A stretch of DNA of 64,000 nucleotides from Apricaphanius iberus (lineage: Eukaryota; Chordata; Actinopteri; Cyprinodontiformes; Aphaniidae), in assembly GCA_028564705.1 (NCBI GenBank), contig JAPXFQ010000189.1:992001-1056000 (forward strand), read 5' to 3'. A program made the translations under genes and the position numbers. Positions 49,302 to 62,660 of this stretch are shown here, in pieces. Below the pieces are notes generated by a model that was given only the letters and a program-made list of their open reading frames with translations, was not told the DNA's origin and made no database searches. The stretch's first letter is position 1; every line of letters starts with the position of its first letter.

Positions 49302-51148
49302 TTACATGTTAGACCTCATCCTCCTAAAAGAGCCCACGATGGGGTTGAAGCACCCCCAGTCCCCACAAGACCTGTACTGTCCGGGGCGCAGGAAATACTG
49401 CCGTCCCCTGTAGTTGGGATGCTCGTAGAAGATCCAGTAGCCCTCCATGACATTACAGGAGTAGATGTCACGGTAATGAAAGCGCTCGTACACGTTGGGG
49501 CAGTCATCCATGAACTCCATCATGTGCCCCATCATGTCGGGCCTGTTGTAGAGCCTCATCCTGTAGGACCCTCTGTACTGCAAGCAAAAGACATCAGAGT
49601 TTGATTATTATGCTGTTTTGATATCTTTGCACGCTGGAAAGAACTTTAGCAGAGCTTTCTTAGATAGGTTTGTCTATATTTCGAGGGGTTAGGAGCGCTA
49701 GAAGCACTTTCAATATTTTTTTTAACCTTATTAGATCTCCTCGTTAACCTCTCAGCAGTGACTTTAGTTTTATGAGCTGGTTGGGGAAGGGAGTGCAACA
49801 GCTTTGTCTGTCTGATGGACTTACGGGAGGTAACATCTGGCAGGAGCGGATGCAGCTATTGAATCCCATCCAGGAGTGGTAGTCTGGATAGTCGCCAGGG
49901 CCGAGGATGTACTGGTAACCCATGTAGTTAGGCTTCTCGTAGGCCACCCCGTAACCACCACTGACACGCATGGAGTTACAGCAGCTGAAGTGCCGGAAGG
50001 TGTCCATGCAGTCACTGCTGCACTCCCAGTGGCGGCCCTGGTAGTTTTGGCCCTCGTAGAAAATTATCTAAGAACAGGGAGGCAAAAACGTAAGAATTAA
50101 CAATTAACAATTTGCACACATTACTTGTAAACAAACTTGTGCAAGGTTGCTGTTCGAATTTTAATTTTAGAATTGATAGATGAATGTCGTTTATTCTGAG
50201 TATAGTTCATATTTAACATTTAAAGGGTTCATGATTTAGTTATCGTGTCCGAGCTTTCGGTCAGTTCATCTCCTCACCAATTTGTACCCTCTATATGTAC
50301 CTGGAAAAGCAAAGTTAGTACTAAGGCCCCCATTTCATCCCTAAACTTCCTCGCTTTCGTATACAAAAACAATTTATTTTATCCTGTTGCTCTTTCGCAT
50401 CCATTTATATTTTACTCGTCATGTACTTTTTACACAGTCTATACCTTTTTGCAACTGACAAAGCCAGGTACATCCAAAACTGCAAAAGTGCAAAATGCCA
50501 AAGTCGCAAAAAAAATTAGACCCCACAGTTTATCTACTTATTTGTATTTTGTTCTAAGGCTATGTTCACACTGCAGGCAAAGGGGCATCAAATTACTTTT
50601 TTGCCCATTTGAGACCTATATCTTTTTTTCTTATCACAGTCTTAACAACAAAATTCCAATTTTTTCAAACCCGACTCAGGTCACTTTTATTTATAATTCT
50701 GTATCTGATACATATAAAATGTTGCTAAAAACAAATTAAATCTGAATGGTCATGACAGACATCACTAATCTACCTCTGAGGAGGCAAACTTTCGAAAGAG
50801 GTCAGAGCTCCATGGGCTCTTTTTTCTCTAAATAATTGATCAAAAGTTTATAATTTCCAACTGTGTAGGATTTCCAAACTACACCACCACCACCAACATT
50901 TGTAGCTGCCGTTTTTACCCAGTTAACAACACGCATTGTGTCTGACATCTTGTTCACACTGGAGCGTGTTTGCTGTCACTTTTAAGTTACAGTGTGAACA
51001 ACTGCTCTGAAAAGAAATCAGTTTTAATTTAAAAAAATGGAATTGTCCATTAAGACCTGCAGCGTGAACATAGCCCACGTAGGTTATTTTATCTGCTTTC
51101 TTGCCCTATCTGATTCCTTGCTGCACGAGGTGCTCATACCTTTCCCAT
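49302..51148 (-). CDS. crygm: Gamma-M crystallin (methionine-rich), gene 2
   Basis: A soluble lens structural protein. Exons on the minus strand: 51140-51148 (Met-Gly-Lys; ATGGGAAAG then donor gtatga), 49825-50067 ([41 protein letters not shown]) and 49302-49577 ([38 protein letters not shown]). All phases are zero and the total is 175 codons. About 15 methionines (8-9 percent), including MMGHMM, mark it as a fish gammaM crystallin, a class linked to very dense, hard fish lenses. It is head-to-tail with gene 1, about 0.4 kb from its promoter. Intron 1 is about 1.07 kb and holds an inverted-repeat element. A TATA box lies about 55 bases above the ATG. The numbered paralogue cannot be told. Confidence 0.94.
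50558..51075. mobile_element. Nonautonomous element with 20-bp terminal inverted repeats
   Basis: Left end 50558-50577 (ggctatgttcacactgcagg) and right end 51056-51075 are inverted copies with one mismatch in 20. No intact coding frame lies between; the open frame that runs into it from 50245 has no domain. It occupies half of intron 1 of crystallin gene 2. The flanking bases show no clear target duplication. Confidence 0.8.
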
Positions 51149-51203
51149 GGTTGAAGGCCTGTGGATGTTTTCGCACCGTAGCCCTGCGCTCACCTACAGG
51201 TCC

Positions 51204-51223
51204 TTTTATACTCTCTCGCTGAC
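51204..51223 (-). promoter_or_regulatory. TATA box and half-MARE, crystallin gene 2
   Basis: The minus strand reads TATAAAA (51204-51210). Just upstream, GTCAGC (51218-51223) resembles a half Maf response element. The arrangement parallels crystallin gene 1, though with different spacing. Confidence 0.5.
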
Positions 51224-52619
51224 GATGAGGCCTTTGACACATCAGGGACTACTACTCTTTACCTTTTCCAATGTTGACCAGTTTTTCCTTTGTGTGTGAG
51301 CTCAGGGGTAACTTGTCTCCTGTCTGCTAGAGTTTACCTATAGAATTGGCAAGCCGCCTGTCGTAAAAAGAAAAAAAATGAACAGCACACAATTGCTGTT
51401 CTGTGTTTGCATGATCCTTGTTCTGCCATGCAATGCTTCCTTTTGAAATGTCATACAAAGCCCTTTGGTTATGTGGATCCCTCCAGAAACAAAGCATTTG
51501 AGGTGTTCAGGTAATTTGTTTTGAGGCCCACTCACCAAACAAGGACTTTTGCTTAAAGTTTTTCAGATGGAAATCCAAACAGTTTTCAGCTTGAAATGAC
51601 TACAAAGACAGGCAGTTTACTGGAGTGCTCTGGATAAAAGCTTAAGTGTTGTTCAAGCTGCTGTTGAAGAAAATTGGTGATGATACTCTGGGCCGAGTAA
51701 GGTTTTGCATTGATTTAATCTATAGTGATCGACACTTGCTTTTTCCTTCTATAGCTTTCAGGTGCACTGTGGTACCAGATGGCACTGTTCTGTTTGCAGA
51801 TATGCAGAACTTTGTTGTGTGTGAGCGTCTGTTTGATATAAAAAAAAGAGTGGGTTTGGGGCATCGGTGTGTTTGAGTCCTGTGCAAAATGATAAATGTT
51901 TGGACATGTTTGACTTGTAGTGTAAATATGAGCTGAAGGGGAAAAATGCCAGGAAGAGTTGCTGTCATGCATTGTGCTCCCAAAGCCCAGCTGGTGCCAG
52001 AAAGGTCACTCCCATCTTTTAGCCTTTCATCATGATAAAGACCCTGTGCAACTGGCCCCCTCAACACTTTATAGGCCTTTCACAGCTTTGAGTTTAAATA
52101 AAAACACACACTGCTGTTATGTGGGCAAAACACAGCTATTCTGGCTGTCTTTCCAAAGCCATATGACATTGCTCAAATGTTGAGAAACAGTGTTGATAAG
52201 CGTTATGCTCTTTTGACAACTGATCCACCCCAAACTCCCATATGGCTTCATCGGGTTTCATGTATGAAGTGCTGCTCTTTTCTTGTGACATAAGTAGTTC
52301 ATTGATATCCTTTCATCACTCTGTGCTATGTAATTGTAGTAGATGATCAAATGAGATGTTTTGTTTTGTTTTGCGAGTTTCTGGAGCAAAGGTTTACTTT
52401 GGAATGAAATTTTCTATCAGAATTTATTATTAACAAAAGTTTACGTTTTTCATATGTTCATAACTTAATGACTATCATCATAATTTTTATCAAATTTGAA
52501 ATGTAACTCACAAGAGGGCAACAGCATGACAAAAAAGATGAGCTTGTTCAATGTTCCAGCTCAGGCTCAAATCAGACAAGACTACTCGCTGGATTTAAGC
52601 ATATTGCTAAGAGGAGACG

Positions 52620-53020
52620 AATAAATGATCAAGGATTTACTCAGTAGCGAAGAGGGAAGAGCGTGGTTCCGAATTTCAGCCTTTTTTATAGTTTTTGCCT
52701 CAATGAGACCAACAGGGTTTTGGGATACAGCCATAAACAGAAATAAATGTGTCAACTATGTGCACTCCTCGACAATTGTCGCAACCATAAACCTGTGCTC
52801 TAATAAAAGCAGCAGTGCTACGTTATCAGATCAGAAACAGCCACCATCTAGGTGCTGGATGAGAGAAAAGCTGCGATAAATACAAAGACCAGGGCATTTC
52901 TATATTATATCGAGAGCAGTGAGTGGTACAGCAAACAATTGTATCAACAAATACATTTATTGTCGACAATTCTGGTTGTCGACACTGTCGTGATGAATCA
53001 ACTAATTGTGGCAGCCCTTA
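52620..53020. mobile_element. hAT-like debris
   Basis: The text 'gtgcactcctcgacaattgtcgcaacca' here is the inverse of similar text at about 2968-2996 (tggttgcgacaactgtagaggagtgcac). The end reads aactaattgtggcagccctt, the teleost hAT terminal motif. The two copies belong to one dispersed family. Confidence 0.5.
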
Positions 53021-56000
53021 TGTTAAGCCCCTTGAATTACCTTTGTTTTTTTTAAAGTGTGCTATACAAATAAAATGGCCTTGCCTTGTCTAGTGAATGT
53101 TGAAACTCATTGTTACACTCCATAGAACAAGACACCTGATATGGAATGATTCCATAGAGATGGAGATAAGGATAAGGCTGATTCTGTCTCCGTTGGATTT
53201 TTAAAGATATTTTAAAGATTTTTAAAGATATTTATTAGGACCTGAACATTTCTCTCTCTCCATCTAGACAAGAGTAGTAGCAAAAGATATGACATTTTTC
53301 TGGGTTGAAAGTATTCATAAATAGGTGCTGAAGTGAGGTGAAAAAAAGCAAATCATGGTGCTGAGGGAACCCAAATTGCTTGCAATGGCCCTGCCTGGGT
53401 GTTACGCAGGTGGAGAGGCCTCTGAATCCTGAATTTGTTGGCAACATTTTGTTTTTTTGTTTTGTTTTTTACTCTTCTGTAGATTTCTACTGGTGAGTGA
53501 CTAAAGTTTCCACAAGCAGGAGGGTCTCGCAGTAGCCTTTATGGGGATTCGGACTGAATCCTGGGAGATTGCGAAGAGATTGCTGCTGCTGGGCCTGGAG
53601 CTAGATTCTTGCATGAACACCAGATAAACTTCAAGTATAATAAAAAAATGGAGGGGGAGGGGTCATTAAAATTATTTATACAATTATTTAATTCAAGGAA
53701 TTCAAACAAAAGGCAGAAAAACCCTGAGTTGAGTTGACAAGAATTTCCTGATTCAGCAATATTTTGAAACAAAAAATGCCAATCAATAAACCTCTCAACC
53801 TTATATAAGCTTTACCTTTAAGTGAAAACATTCATTGTGGCACTTCTTTTAAAATAACTGAAGTGGTATTTTTAAAAATGTGTTGTTCCACTTCAGACCT
53901 TCCTGAGTTTACAGGTCGTGGCAGCTTACCGCTGTCTTTCACCTGGAAAAACATTTTATTCCAAGTGTTGTTGTTGTATGTAAGTATGTTCCAATAAATA
54001 ATGCAAGATGACTGATGTGATTTTTGCCATCTTTAAAAATGTTTTCCCATACGAGACAATACAAGGGGTTTTAGTTGTAGTTATTGGGTGATGTTCTTTT
54101 CTGAATATTTAAGTCACATTCTCCTTTGGGCCATAGTAAACTCGGGCCCTTAGTTCCAATACTTTCAGTTGAGAGTATTTTTGCCTCTTTGAGCAGAATT
54201 CTGTCAAGCCTGACCTTAGTTATTTTCACAGAGAAAAGAATAAAACTTGGTTGCAATATAACATCTTGTCTAAGAGGGAACTGATTGCCACATTTACCAC
54301 TGCTGTTGTTATAATTTGCATCATGGAGGAGCATAAGCTAACCCCTACTCCCACTATGCTCCGGCAGCTTCCAGAGGAAAGGGGGGCCTTGTTTCTCAGG
54401 ATCTCAAGCGTTCATCTTTAGCAGCGCTACAAGACGCCTCCTCCCCACCCTGAAGGGAAACTGACATCACAGAGGCCCTTGCCTGCTTTCTCAGTTCCCC
54501 TCAGGAGGAGAAGAAAGCCACCTGCTGTGGGAGCATTCCACTCTTCATCTCAGGATGATGGAAGAGAGGGAAAGGAGTAGGGGGGAACCAGAGCAATGGG
54601 CTATTTGTAGCTCCACTGTGTCCGAGGAGCACACTCTGAACTGTGTGTAATCGCGTGGGAGATGATGCCACTGTTAGCCTGCGGAATGGCTGCCGGTGAT
54701 TGATGTGCACCCCATGGAGAGAGGAGAAACTTTGACAAAAAGCAACCAGAGCTGGAATATCCAGCCTGCCAAAGAAAAATCCATTGCACTTGGTGATATG
54801 TAATTAGAATGTGAAATTCACTCAGTAAAACACATTTCAGGTGAGAGGAGACTTATTTCAATATAAAAGACTCCCAATTCCCTTAATCTAAATCATGCTT
54901 TCTCTGTCCCAGCTATATACAATAGGTCTCACCTCTAAAATGTTGTGTGGGGAGATAGGAGAGCAGCTGCGATTGCAGTGCCTGCAATGTGCCCTTTTAC
55001 AGAACAGTCATTACGAAAAAAACATTATGGTATTGAGGTGTAAACAAGGGGGTCTGTGTCTGAGTTTTACTCCTGAGAGCTGGCTAATCTGGCAGTTGAA
55101 AATGTGGTATGATGAGAAAGTGCTTGCCAAAAAAAAAAAAAGCCTCCCACGCCGGGAGGAGAATGAGGACCTCTCTTTTTACCGAGAGATCATCCTCTCA
55201 ATTCTTCCCGTCAGAAAATCTCCAGGCGACCCTCTCCTTCTCTTGTCGCTGCCAGCGCGCAGGCTCTATCGGGACTGCCAGACGCAGGAGCCACTGTGAG
55301 GCCGTGCCAGGCCCAGGATTTACCGCGACGCGTCTGATGTACTCCATCTTTTTTTTTGTGTGGAGGGATAATTAAAAGAGGAAATGGTGCTGGAAGAACA
55401 GAGTGGAGACGGAAGGAATGGACTGAGCAAATGGATGCGGCTGTCAATTATGTTGAATTGTTGATGCTTTTTCTCACTTTCTCTTCAGTTTTCTGCTAAA
55501 CTGTTTCTCATTGGGATTTAATTTAAAAGTTTTGGTAAATTTGTACTCAGAACATACCATGAAAAATATTTCAACTAAATTTGTCACTTTTAAACTTTTT
55601 TGTTTGATGAACTAATTTGGATAGAAAAAACTGATTATCCTTTTCATTCTTGTAATGGATTATGTTCTGTGGTGGTTTTATATAAGGTTTACGTGGCTTG
55701 CCACCCAGAGTGTCATCTGTTTAGGGGAGGGCACAAGCACTCAGACAATTATGCCGCAAAGGAGTTTTGTGTTACTAAACTGCTTATGAAGATTATGATA
55801 TGAAGAAATTATGCTTAAGTGCTAAATTAAATAGCTATTTTACTGTTTTTAAGTCTATTCCAATCTATTACCTCTGAAATCCAAAATGGTTTGACTGTTG
55901 GGAGCCAAGCTAGCTCTGCACTTAACAGACAGTCTTTAGAATACAGTTTCAGAATGATGCGTTGTTGTTGTTTTTTGTTGTAAACTAAAAAATTGAGAGC

Positions 56001-56234
56001 CTTAGCTTTCATTGAAATATTTTTAAAACTCATCTTTCTCTCACTTTTTTCTTTTTTTTTTTTTACCTCTGGACCACATTAGATTGAGACAAATGTGAAA
56101 ACTGGAATGAATTATGCTTCAGTATAAATGTTAGTCGTTCAGATCACTTAGATTTTAATCGAGCTGAAATTTGTAAATTTAATGTCCAATAACAGTAACA
56201 ACATTAATAGGGTTTTTGGTTAAAAAATAATATC

Positions 56235-56395
56235 AAGGGTCTTTGTATGGCATAGTGGTTAGTGTTGGAGCCCCATATGCAGATACCTCAGTCCTCAACA
56301 CTGTTGTCCAGATCAAGTCCTGTTTTTGTTGACCTTTGCCAAAGATCCTCCCCTACGTCCCTACCTGTTTCTATTTTCCCTGTCAAATGAAGGCC
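56235..56395 (+). mobile_element. tRNA-derived SINE
   Basis: The head 'ggcatagtggttagtgttggagccccatatgcag' has an A-box-like promoter. It is followed by a decayed B box (gatcaagtcc), then 'cctttgcc ... cctacctgtttctattttccctgtcaaatgaaggc', the usual body and end of a widespread teleost SINE. It is an old copy. Confidence 0.75.
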
Positions 56396-57179
56396 ACTAT
56401 GATCACAAAACCTTTAAAAAAATGTAATCTAAACATTTTAGTTGTAATTTTACTGAAGATGTTGGTTCAGTCATCTGGTTCGTGCCCATTAGGAAACAAC
56501 AAGGCTGCTATGTTTATGACTTGTATTATGACTAATTACGTTTAAAATTTCTTTAATATCTTATTCACTAAGAAGTCATTTAAATCCTGCTCTTTTTGAA
56601 ATATGATCCTTAACTCTGAGTGAGACATGTATGCTGCACCAGCATAGATGTATATAGCATAGATGGATCTCTGCTAGAAGAAGCTAACCGTTAGCAACTC
56701 CCAAACATGGCGGAACACTTTCAGGCTTGTTTTATTTGTCGACATAGCTGATCAGCTTTGCTGTTTTTACCCGAGAGAGAAGCGCTAAGGAAGAAACTGT
56801 TGGGATTTGTCTTGGAACACCAGTTAAGAAAGTTAAGTTAGCTATCTGTTCGATGACAGCATAAGAGTCACAATGCTGTTAGCCAATAGGAGGCAAGACA
56901 TTTCCATTATGAATATTACTAAGAATCATAATCCTGACATTTTCTCCGCCCACTCCTTAAAAAAACTGCAACCTCCTGAAACAGGATAGAGATTTTTTTC
57001 CACAGGAAAATGACTCACTTCTCAAACTAGACATCATGAGTAAAGCGATTAATATGATTGCATTATCTCAAGAAATCTGCCAAGAAGGTTTAGGGATTTT
57101 AAAGAGACCCTATTCTAATAACAAAAGTTGTAACAACAAAAAGCATGTTTTGTTGGAGTGATCTTAACATAGCTGAAGA

Positions 57180-57235
57180 GGTGTGTGTGTGTGTGTGTGG
57201 TTGCGTGCGCGCGCATGTGTGTGTGTGTGTGTGAG
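57180..57235. repeat. (GT)n microsatellite
   Basis: Two GT runs flank a short GC-rich interruption (gcgcgcgc). It could be length-polymorphic. Confidence 0.9.
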
Positions 57236-60200
57236 CAAGTTGGCCCGACTCAGTTGGGCTAAAATTACAGCTATGTAGCCTAAGGTAAGGTAAATCTTTG
57301 TAGAATTTTGATTTTGGAAACGGTAATTTAAAAAATCTAACTAATTTTTTCTTGAAATTACAAAAAATCGTTGTACCTAACAGACTAAAAACAGGAATTT
57401 ATTGTTACATAGTGAGGAAAAAAAGTTTTTATTGCAGTGCATATGTGATTATAACTGTAACTAAATGGCAGGAGGCACAGATTATGTCAAATATTTCAAA
57501 TTAGACATTTTGCAGTTTTTGCCATCCTAGCTTTCTGTGCTGTTTTGCGTCTATTTCAAATTCTTAACCATGCAGCATGACCCAAACTCTGTTAAAAAGC
57601 AGGACAACTTCTTCTCTCAGCATACAAACACCCAGGAGAGTGGTGGAGGGGAGTGATGGCTTTCAGCCGCTCTCACTCCTCATCTCCACGCTCTGTTTTG
57701 ACGTGGCGTGTCTCCCACACCCCGAAGCTTTAAAGGTTTAAAGAGCAACTTTTTCACCCTGTAATCCAGGTGCCTTTCAAACAAGTCACGCTGTTTACTG
57801 ACACATGACAAAAATGTTCAACCCCTTCCTCTCATCTCCATTCTTACAAGACTGTAACTCACCCCCAACGCCTGGTAGTCGTTCCTCCAGAGCGCCCTCC
57901 TGAACAAACAGCCGCTGCAAGAAGAGGCCCCTGCCTTTCACCTGCTCCCTAAATTCATAATAAGATCTGATGCTGTTGTTCACTTCTTCAAATTTGCCAT
58001 CAAAGCAAATGTGTTCTGACAACAGCTAGTGACAAGTGCACCAGAGGAGAGGCAGCAAATCAACTCTTTCACACCGCATATCAATTATTGATCATGTCGC
58101 TCCCCTTCCCTCTGCGGCCCCTGCCACCCCACCAAGTAGACACCTTCTGATAATGAAACACATCAATTTAAAAAATAAATAATAAACCGGGTTCTGCTCC
58201 ATTGTTGCAAAGCCTTAAGAGCTTGATTGACTGCCTGCACATTTTCCTCGTTGGCAGTCAGGCAGATCAAAGGAAGGTTCCTCTCATTGCCCAAGGCCAC
58301 TTGCAATTTATTTAGAGGAGCAGTGCTGCCGTCCCAGCAGGTAACATTATTGGGCAGGGACACTCAGGATAATCAGAGCTTTGAGGTGCCGCTTAAATCC
58401 CACCTCTGCTGCTTCCATCATGCATGCAAAAAAGTATATGAAGGGGGTTTACAAAAAGCCTTCTTTATTAAAGTGAATTTGGACCACATTAGAGTCTTCA
58501 GAAAGGGGGATCCAGCTGCTGTTTAAAGGCACAAACTCTGCTCGACCTAAATATGTGAAACTGCATCAGCAAAGACTCATTCTATAATAATATTCTTATT
58601 GTCCCACAAAGGGGAAATTCAGCTGTAACAGCAGCAAAGTGACATATAACAGAAGCAGTCACCATAACACAAAAACGTTAGAAAACGCATAAAAACAGAA
58701 TTAAGGATAATAAATACACATTAAAGACACAATTACAAAAACCAAAGTATTCTGCACGTATTTAAAATAAAGTGGCATACTCAGATTACAATTTGCTACA
58801 GAGTAAGATAATTTAAAAACAGAATATTTAAAGAATGTGCATGTGTAGTTGTGCAATAAAAAGATAAAACGTAAAATTATTATTTACAAGAAGTCAACAG
58901 AATATAAACTGAAAAAAACAGATGTGTAAAGTGAAGCAGCAGAAATCCTAATTGAATGACTCAAACATCACACATTACAGCACGGATGTACAGATTCTTG
59001 GGTTTGCTGGGAGCAGTTCTGGTTGTAGAGGCTAAGAACCGCAGAGAGAAAGGACCTGTGAAAACGCTCCTTCATGCACCTAATACAGCAGTCTGTCACT
59101 GAAATAATATTTATATCATGGAGGAAGATTTCACCTCAAATTTGAACATTTATTTATATTATTAAACTAAAGAGAACTAAAAAAAATCAATTAAAAAATC
59201 ACATTTTTGGTTTTCTAGGTTTCAATTTGAGTTAAATTTAACTTAATGTGGCAGAATCTGAAGGATCAAACACATGATTTTCATACTTTAGTATTCCAAA
59301 GTTTTTCAAAAACATTCATGATAGTTGGATAGTGCCCTGGGCAAGCCGCTCTCTTTGCACTTGGCACATATGACCACTTTCACAAACAATTTAATAATGT
59401 TGTTATGTCAAAAAGCAGTGACATAATTATTTTTTGTGTGTTTTCACAAAAAGAATACATATTTTTTACAATGGAAAGCTTCTGCTGTCCTCGAGTGGAA
59501 TTATACCCTAGGCATAGGCCATGTCGCCAAAATCAAAAATGTTCAGTAGTAGCACATCATTTTATAAAAGTTTAATGGGGACCGAAAAATATGTACAAGT
59601 CAACAACAAAAAGAACAAAAGGTAAAAAAATTAAAAAGTGTATTTCTAACTAAATTTAGCACTTGAAAATGTTGGCCTGTAAAGCATTTCACAGTTTTAT
59701 CGCCGCATCATGTCTTTGGAACGGTTCATTTGGTTTACTGGCAACAAGGAATGTAATGAAGGCAGATGAAAATCTGGTATGACTGTTAGAAAACTAAACA
59801 AAGAATTACAAAAAACGTTTGGTTCTGTTTCTCTTACTAGTGCATTTCAGTTTATGACCAGTTGAAACTAAAATCCCTGTCAGTTTCCCAGTCTTCGCCA
59901 TGCACTAGAGGGCACTAGAAGCCAAAGCATTTTCTGTCTGCAGGGTGGCTGTTTCAAGTTCTTTCCACAACAGTTAAAGCTCTCAGCAGCTCATATGCAC
60001 GTCTGTGTGCTTGCATATGTTTGGGCGTGATCTCGGACTCTTATGTATGTAGACACAAGCCGCACAAGCCGCACAATGGCATGATTTCACGCGGCTCAGC
60101 CTCTTTGTGTGCCAGTGCCACATCTTCTGTTTGTTCTGACGCCTATCAGCAGTTTGACAAAGCTTTACCACAGGGAGGAGTTTAAAACAACAAATCACTA

Positions 60201-61235
60201 ACAGACTGACATGACCTGTGTCCCAGCAGTGCTCATGCTGCTCGTCCACAACTCGCAGTGTAGCTGCGGGCGCACGCTGTGGTGTCAGAGTTGTTTTTCA
60301 GGGGAGCTTGTTTCAAACAAACTTTCGACAAGCACACACACAGTCAGCATGGTCAAACAAAGTCTCAGGCAGGCAATAATCTGGGTGCTTTGTAGCAGTT
60401 TCAAATCCAGAGAGTGTGTTTTTGAACTGTGTGTAGATGCCGAGTGAAGGATTGGACCAAAAACTGCAGGACTGTAGAGATGGTAGTTCTACCATAGGGC
60501 CTGGCACAGTCTGTCCCTTTGTGCAAGGCTGTTTGTTTAGCCGTGTTGAAAAGATGCCGGTGCTCTGATCTATAAGCTAATGTGTGCAGATTGTGCTCCG
60601 TATGGCGTGTTTGTTTGCAGGCTTGCAGTGTAGAAATCTAAATTGATTTGTCCATCATCTTTCTTGATATTTAAGGCAGAACATGTTAGATTTATGCCTT
60701 TGCCCATCCATCTGGTTTCTATTTCCTCTGGGAATCCACTGTGAAGCAATAAAGAGATGTTCAACATTCAATGAGGTATGTTAAAATTGAAGCAGTTGTT
60801 TTCTGTTGAAGAATGTGATAGTGAGATGCATAAAGGGGGCCTTAGTAGATCTGAGCAAGGCCCTCTGTGGTGCTGCCGTCCCTGGATAGGCCCTCTGCAG
60901 AGTCCCCGGAAGACCGAGAGCTTCAGTCAGGAGGGATTTCAACCAAATTAAAAAACAATGATCCACTAAGGGAGAAACTAATGCCAGTTTCCATCATATC
61001 AAGACCCACATTCCTCACTGTTTTGCTTTTAACTTTTATTATTTTTCCCTTCTCTGTGTATCTGACTTTCTTTCCTTTTCTCCCTCCGCACTGTTGTTTT
61101 CTAGTTTGTTTTCCATCCGCGCTCCTCTGGCTGTCGCTGAGCGCTACAGCCACTTTCAAAGGCTCGGCTGTCACGCGCCGCCTTTGAGTCCTGTTTGAAA
61201 TTTTTACGTACATGTTGTCAGGGTGCCGTCAGGAG

Positions 61236-61245
61236 TGATTGACAG
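61236..61245 (+). promoter_or_regulatory. PBX/PREP-type decamer TGATTGACAG
   Basis: This is an exact match to the consensus composite site bound by PBX with MEIS/PREP homeodomain proteins. It sits in a GC-richer block inside otherwise AT-rich, gene-free sequence. Enhancer function is inferred only. Confidence 0.35.
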
Positions 61246-62569
61246 CTCCGTCCCAGAGCAACACCGGGCTTGGCAGGCTGGCTGTCTTTTGTCAGAGGGA
61301 GCCGAGGAGAAGCAACAAAGGAAGGGAGCAGGCAGGGAAAAAAAGAAAAAAAAACATACATAAATAAAACAAAACTGCTGTTATCCATCTCTCAATAAAG
61401 ACCAAATTAGATTAATCGTAAGGTAGAGAAAAGCAGACAGGAAGTTGATATTTCCCCAAGCTTTGTTCCATACTGTTGATGATTCACTGTTAACATAATA
61501 TCTCAACAGGACACTGAAATAGGAGCTCTGAAATAGTTTTTTTTACTAGATGTACATTGCAAATTATAGAATATTACCAAAAACTTTTTTTATATACAGA
61601 CACAGAAAGGTTTGTTTGCAACCCCTAGTAAAGATGTGTAATAAAATATAGTGTGGTAATATTATGCCACAATAAAGAGATATTTAGAAAAATCCAAAAT
61701 AAATAGTTTGTGCCTTGAGCTTGAGCCACCATGCACAGTCTTCGGAGCTCTTTCAAGCTCTCCTCTCTTCAGCTCAGCCCTGTAGGCTTTCTACAGCCTT
61801 TAGATTTCATAAGTTAGGTGGACATGGAGGAAGGTTCATTCTGTGTCTTTTGAAAAATTCTTGCTATAATTTGGCAATGACCGGCTTTAGGAGCTAGCCT
61901 TTGGTGGCGTTTATCCGTTCCATGAGCTCAGCTCTTGGTGAGACGTTGGAGGGAGTCTTTGCTTTAAGGAAATTAATGTGTGTGGTATATTCAAATAACT
62001 TTACCACCATAAATTTGGCATGTTATTTGGAGAAATGCATTTTACATTGCTGCTAAAATAAGTTATCTACGTCTATATGGTAACTTTCATGGGAATATTC
62101 GTTGTTGTTACGCCACTTTTTTTTCTTCGAAAAGTAGGGAGGGGGGTTCTTTACTGAAAATCGCAAAAATTCTCCGCTATACTTTTGATATACATCAATA
62201 TAAACAGTGAAAACAGTTTTGCACAACCACAGAGCTCATATCTACAGTCTTATTTATTTCTGGTCTTAAGGGGACTGCCAATCTATGCTAAAGAAAATTA
62301 ATGGCACTCCTGGACTGGCTGTTTTGCAAACATCAACGAATATCATGTCGAACTGCATTAGTACTTTGAACCTTAGCTTCCCAAGCTGCAGTTTCTTTAA
62401 AATATTTTAGATATGCGCTTTAGAGAAATCTGTTAATAATTTAATCTACAGATATTTAACCGCAAATAAGCAGAGTTCATGGTAACCCCCTCGCAGATTT
62501 AAGTTTTAAGTAATCTTTTAAATTTACCAACATGTTTATTCTCCCTGGAGGTTACATTAATATTTTGGA

Positions 62570-62660
62570 GTGGCCCAGCTAGAGTCCAAATTTAAATCTG
62601 ATTGAAAACCTGTGGAGGAAGCTAAAGATTAGGGTGATGGCAATGAGGAATCAAAAACTT
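62570..62660 (+). mobile_element. Tc1-like transposase C-terminal fragment
   Basis: The sequence 'tggcccagctagagtccaaatttaaatctgattgaaaacctgtgg' translates to a WP..SPNLNLIENLW-like motif, the DDE-domain end of Tc1/mariner transposases. Only this short piece is recognisable. Confidence 0.65.

Noticed and set aside
49290..49604. 104-codon plus-strand frame over a crystallin exon
   Set aside because: It is the antisense shadow of gamma-crystallin exon 3. The plus-strand frame at 46771-47097 over gene 1 is the same case.
50245..50739. 164-codon open frame, plus strand
   Set aside because: It lies in intron 1 of a crystallin gene, antisense, and runs into the inverted-repeat element at 50558. 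Composition is low-complexity and no domain is visible.
54895..55299. 134-codon open frame, plus strand
   Set aside because: No recognisable domain, and a poly-A (K-rich) run in the middle. Overlapping frames on both strands are also open, as expected of a GC-richer noncoding block.
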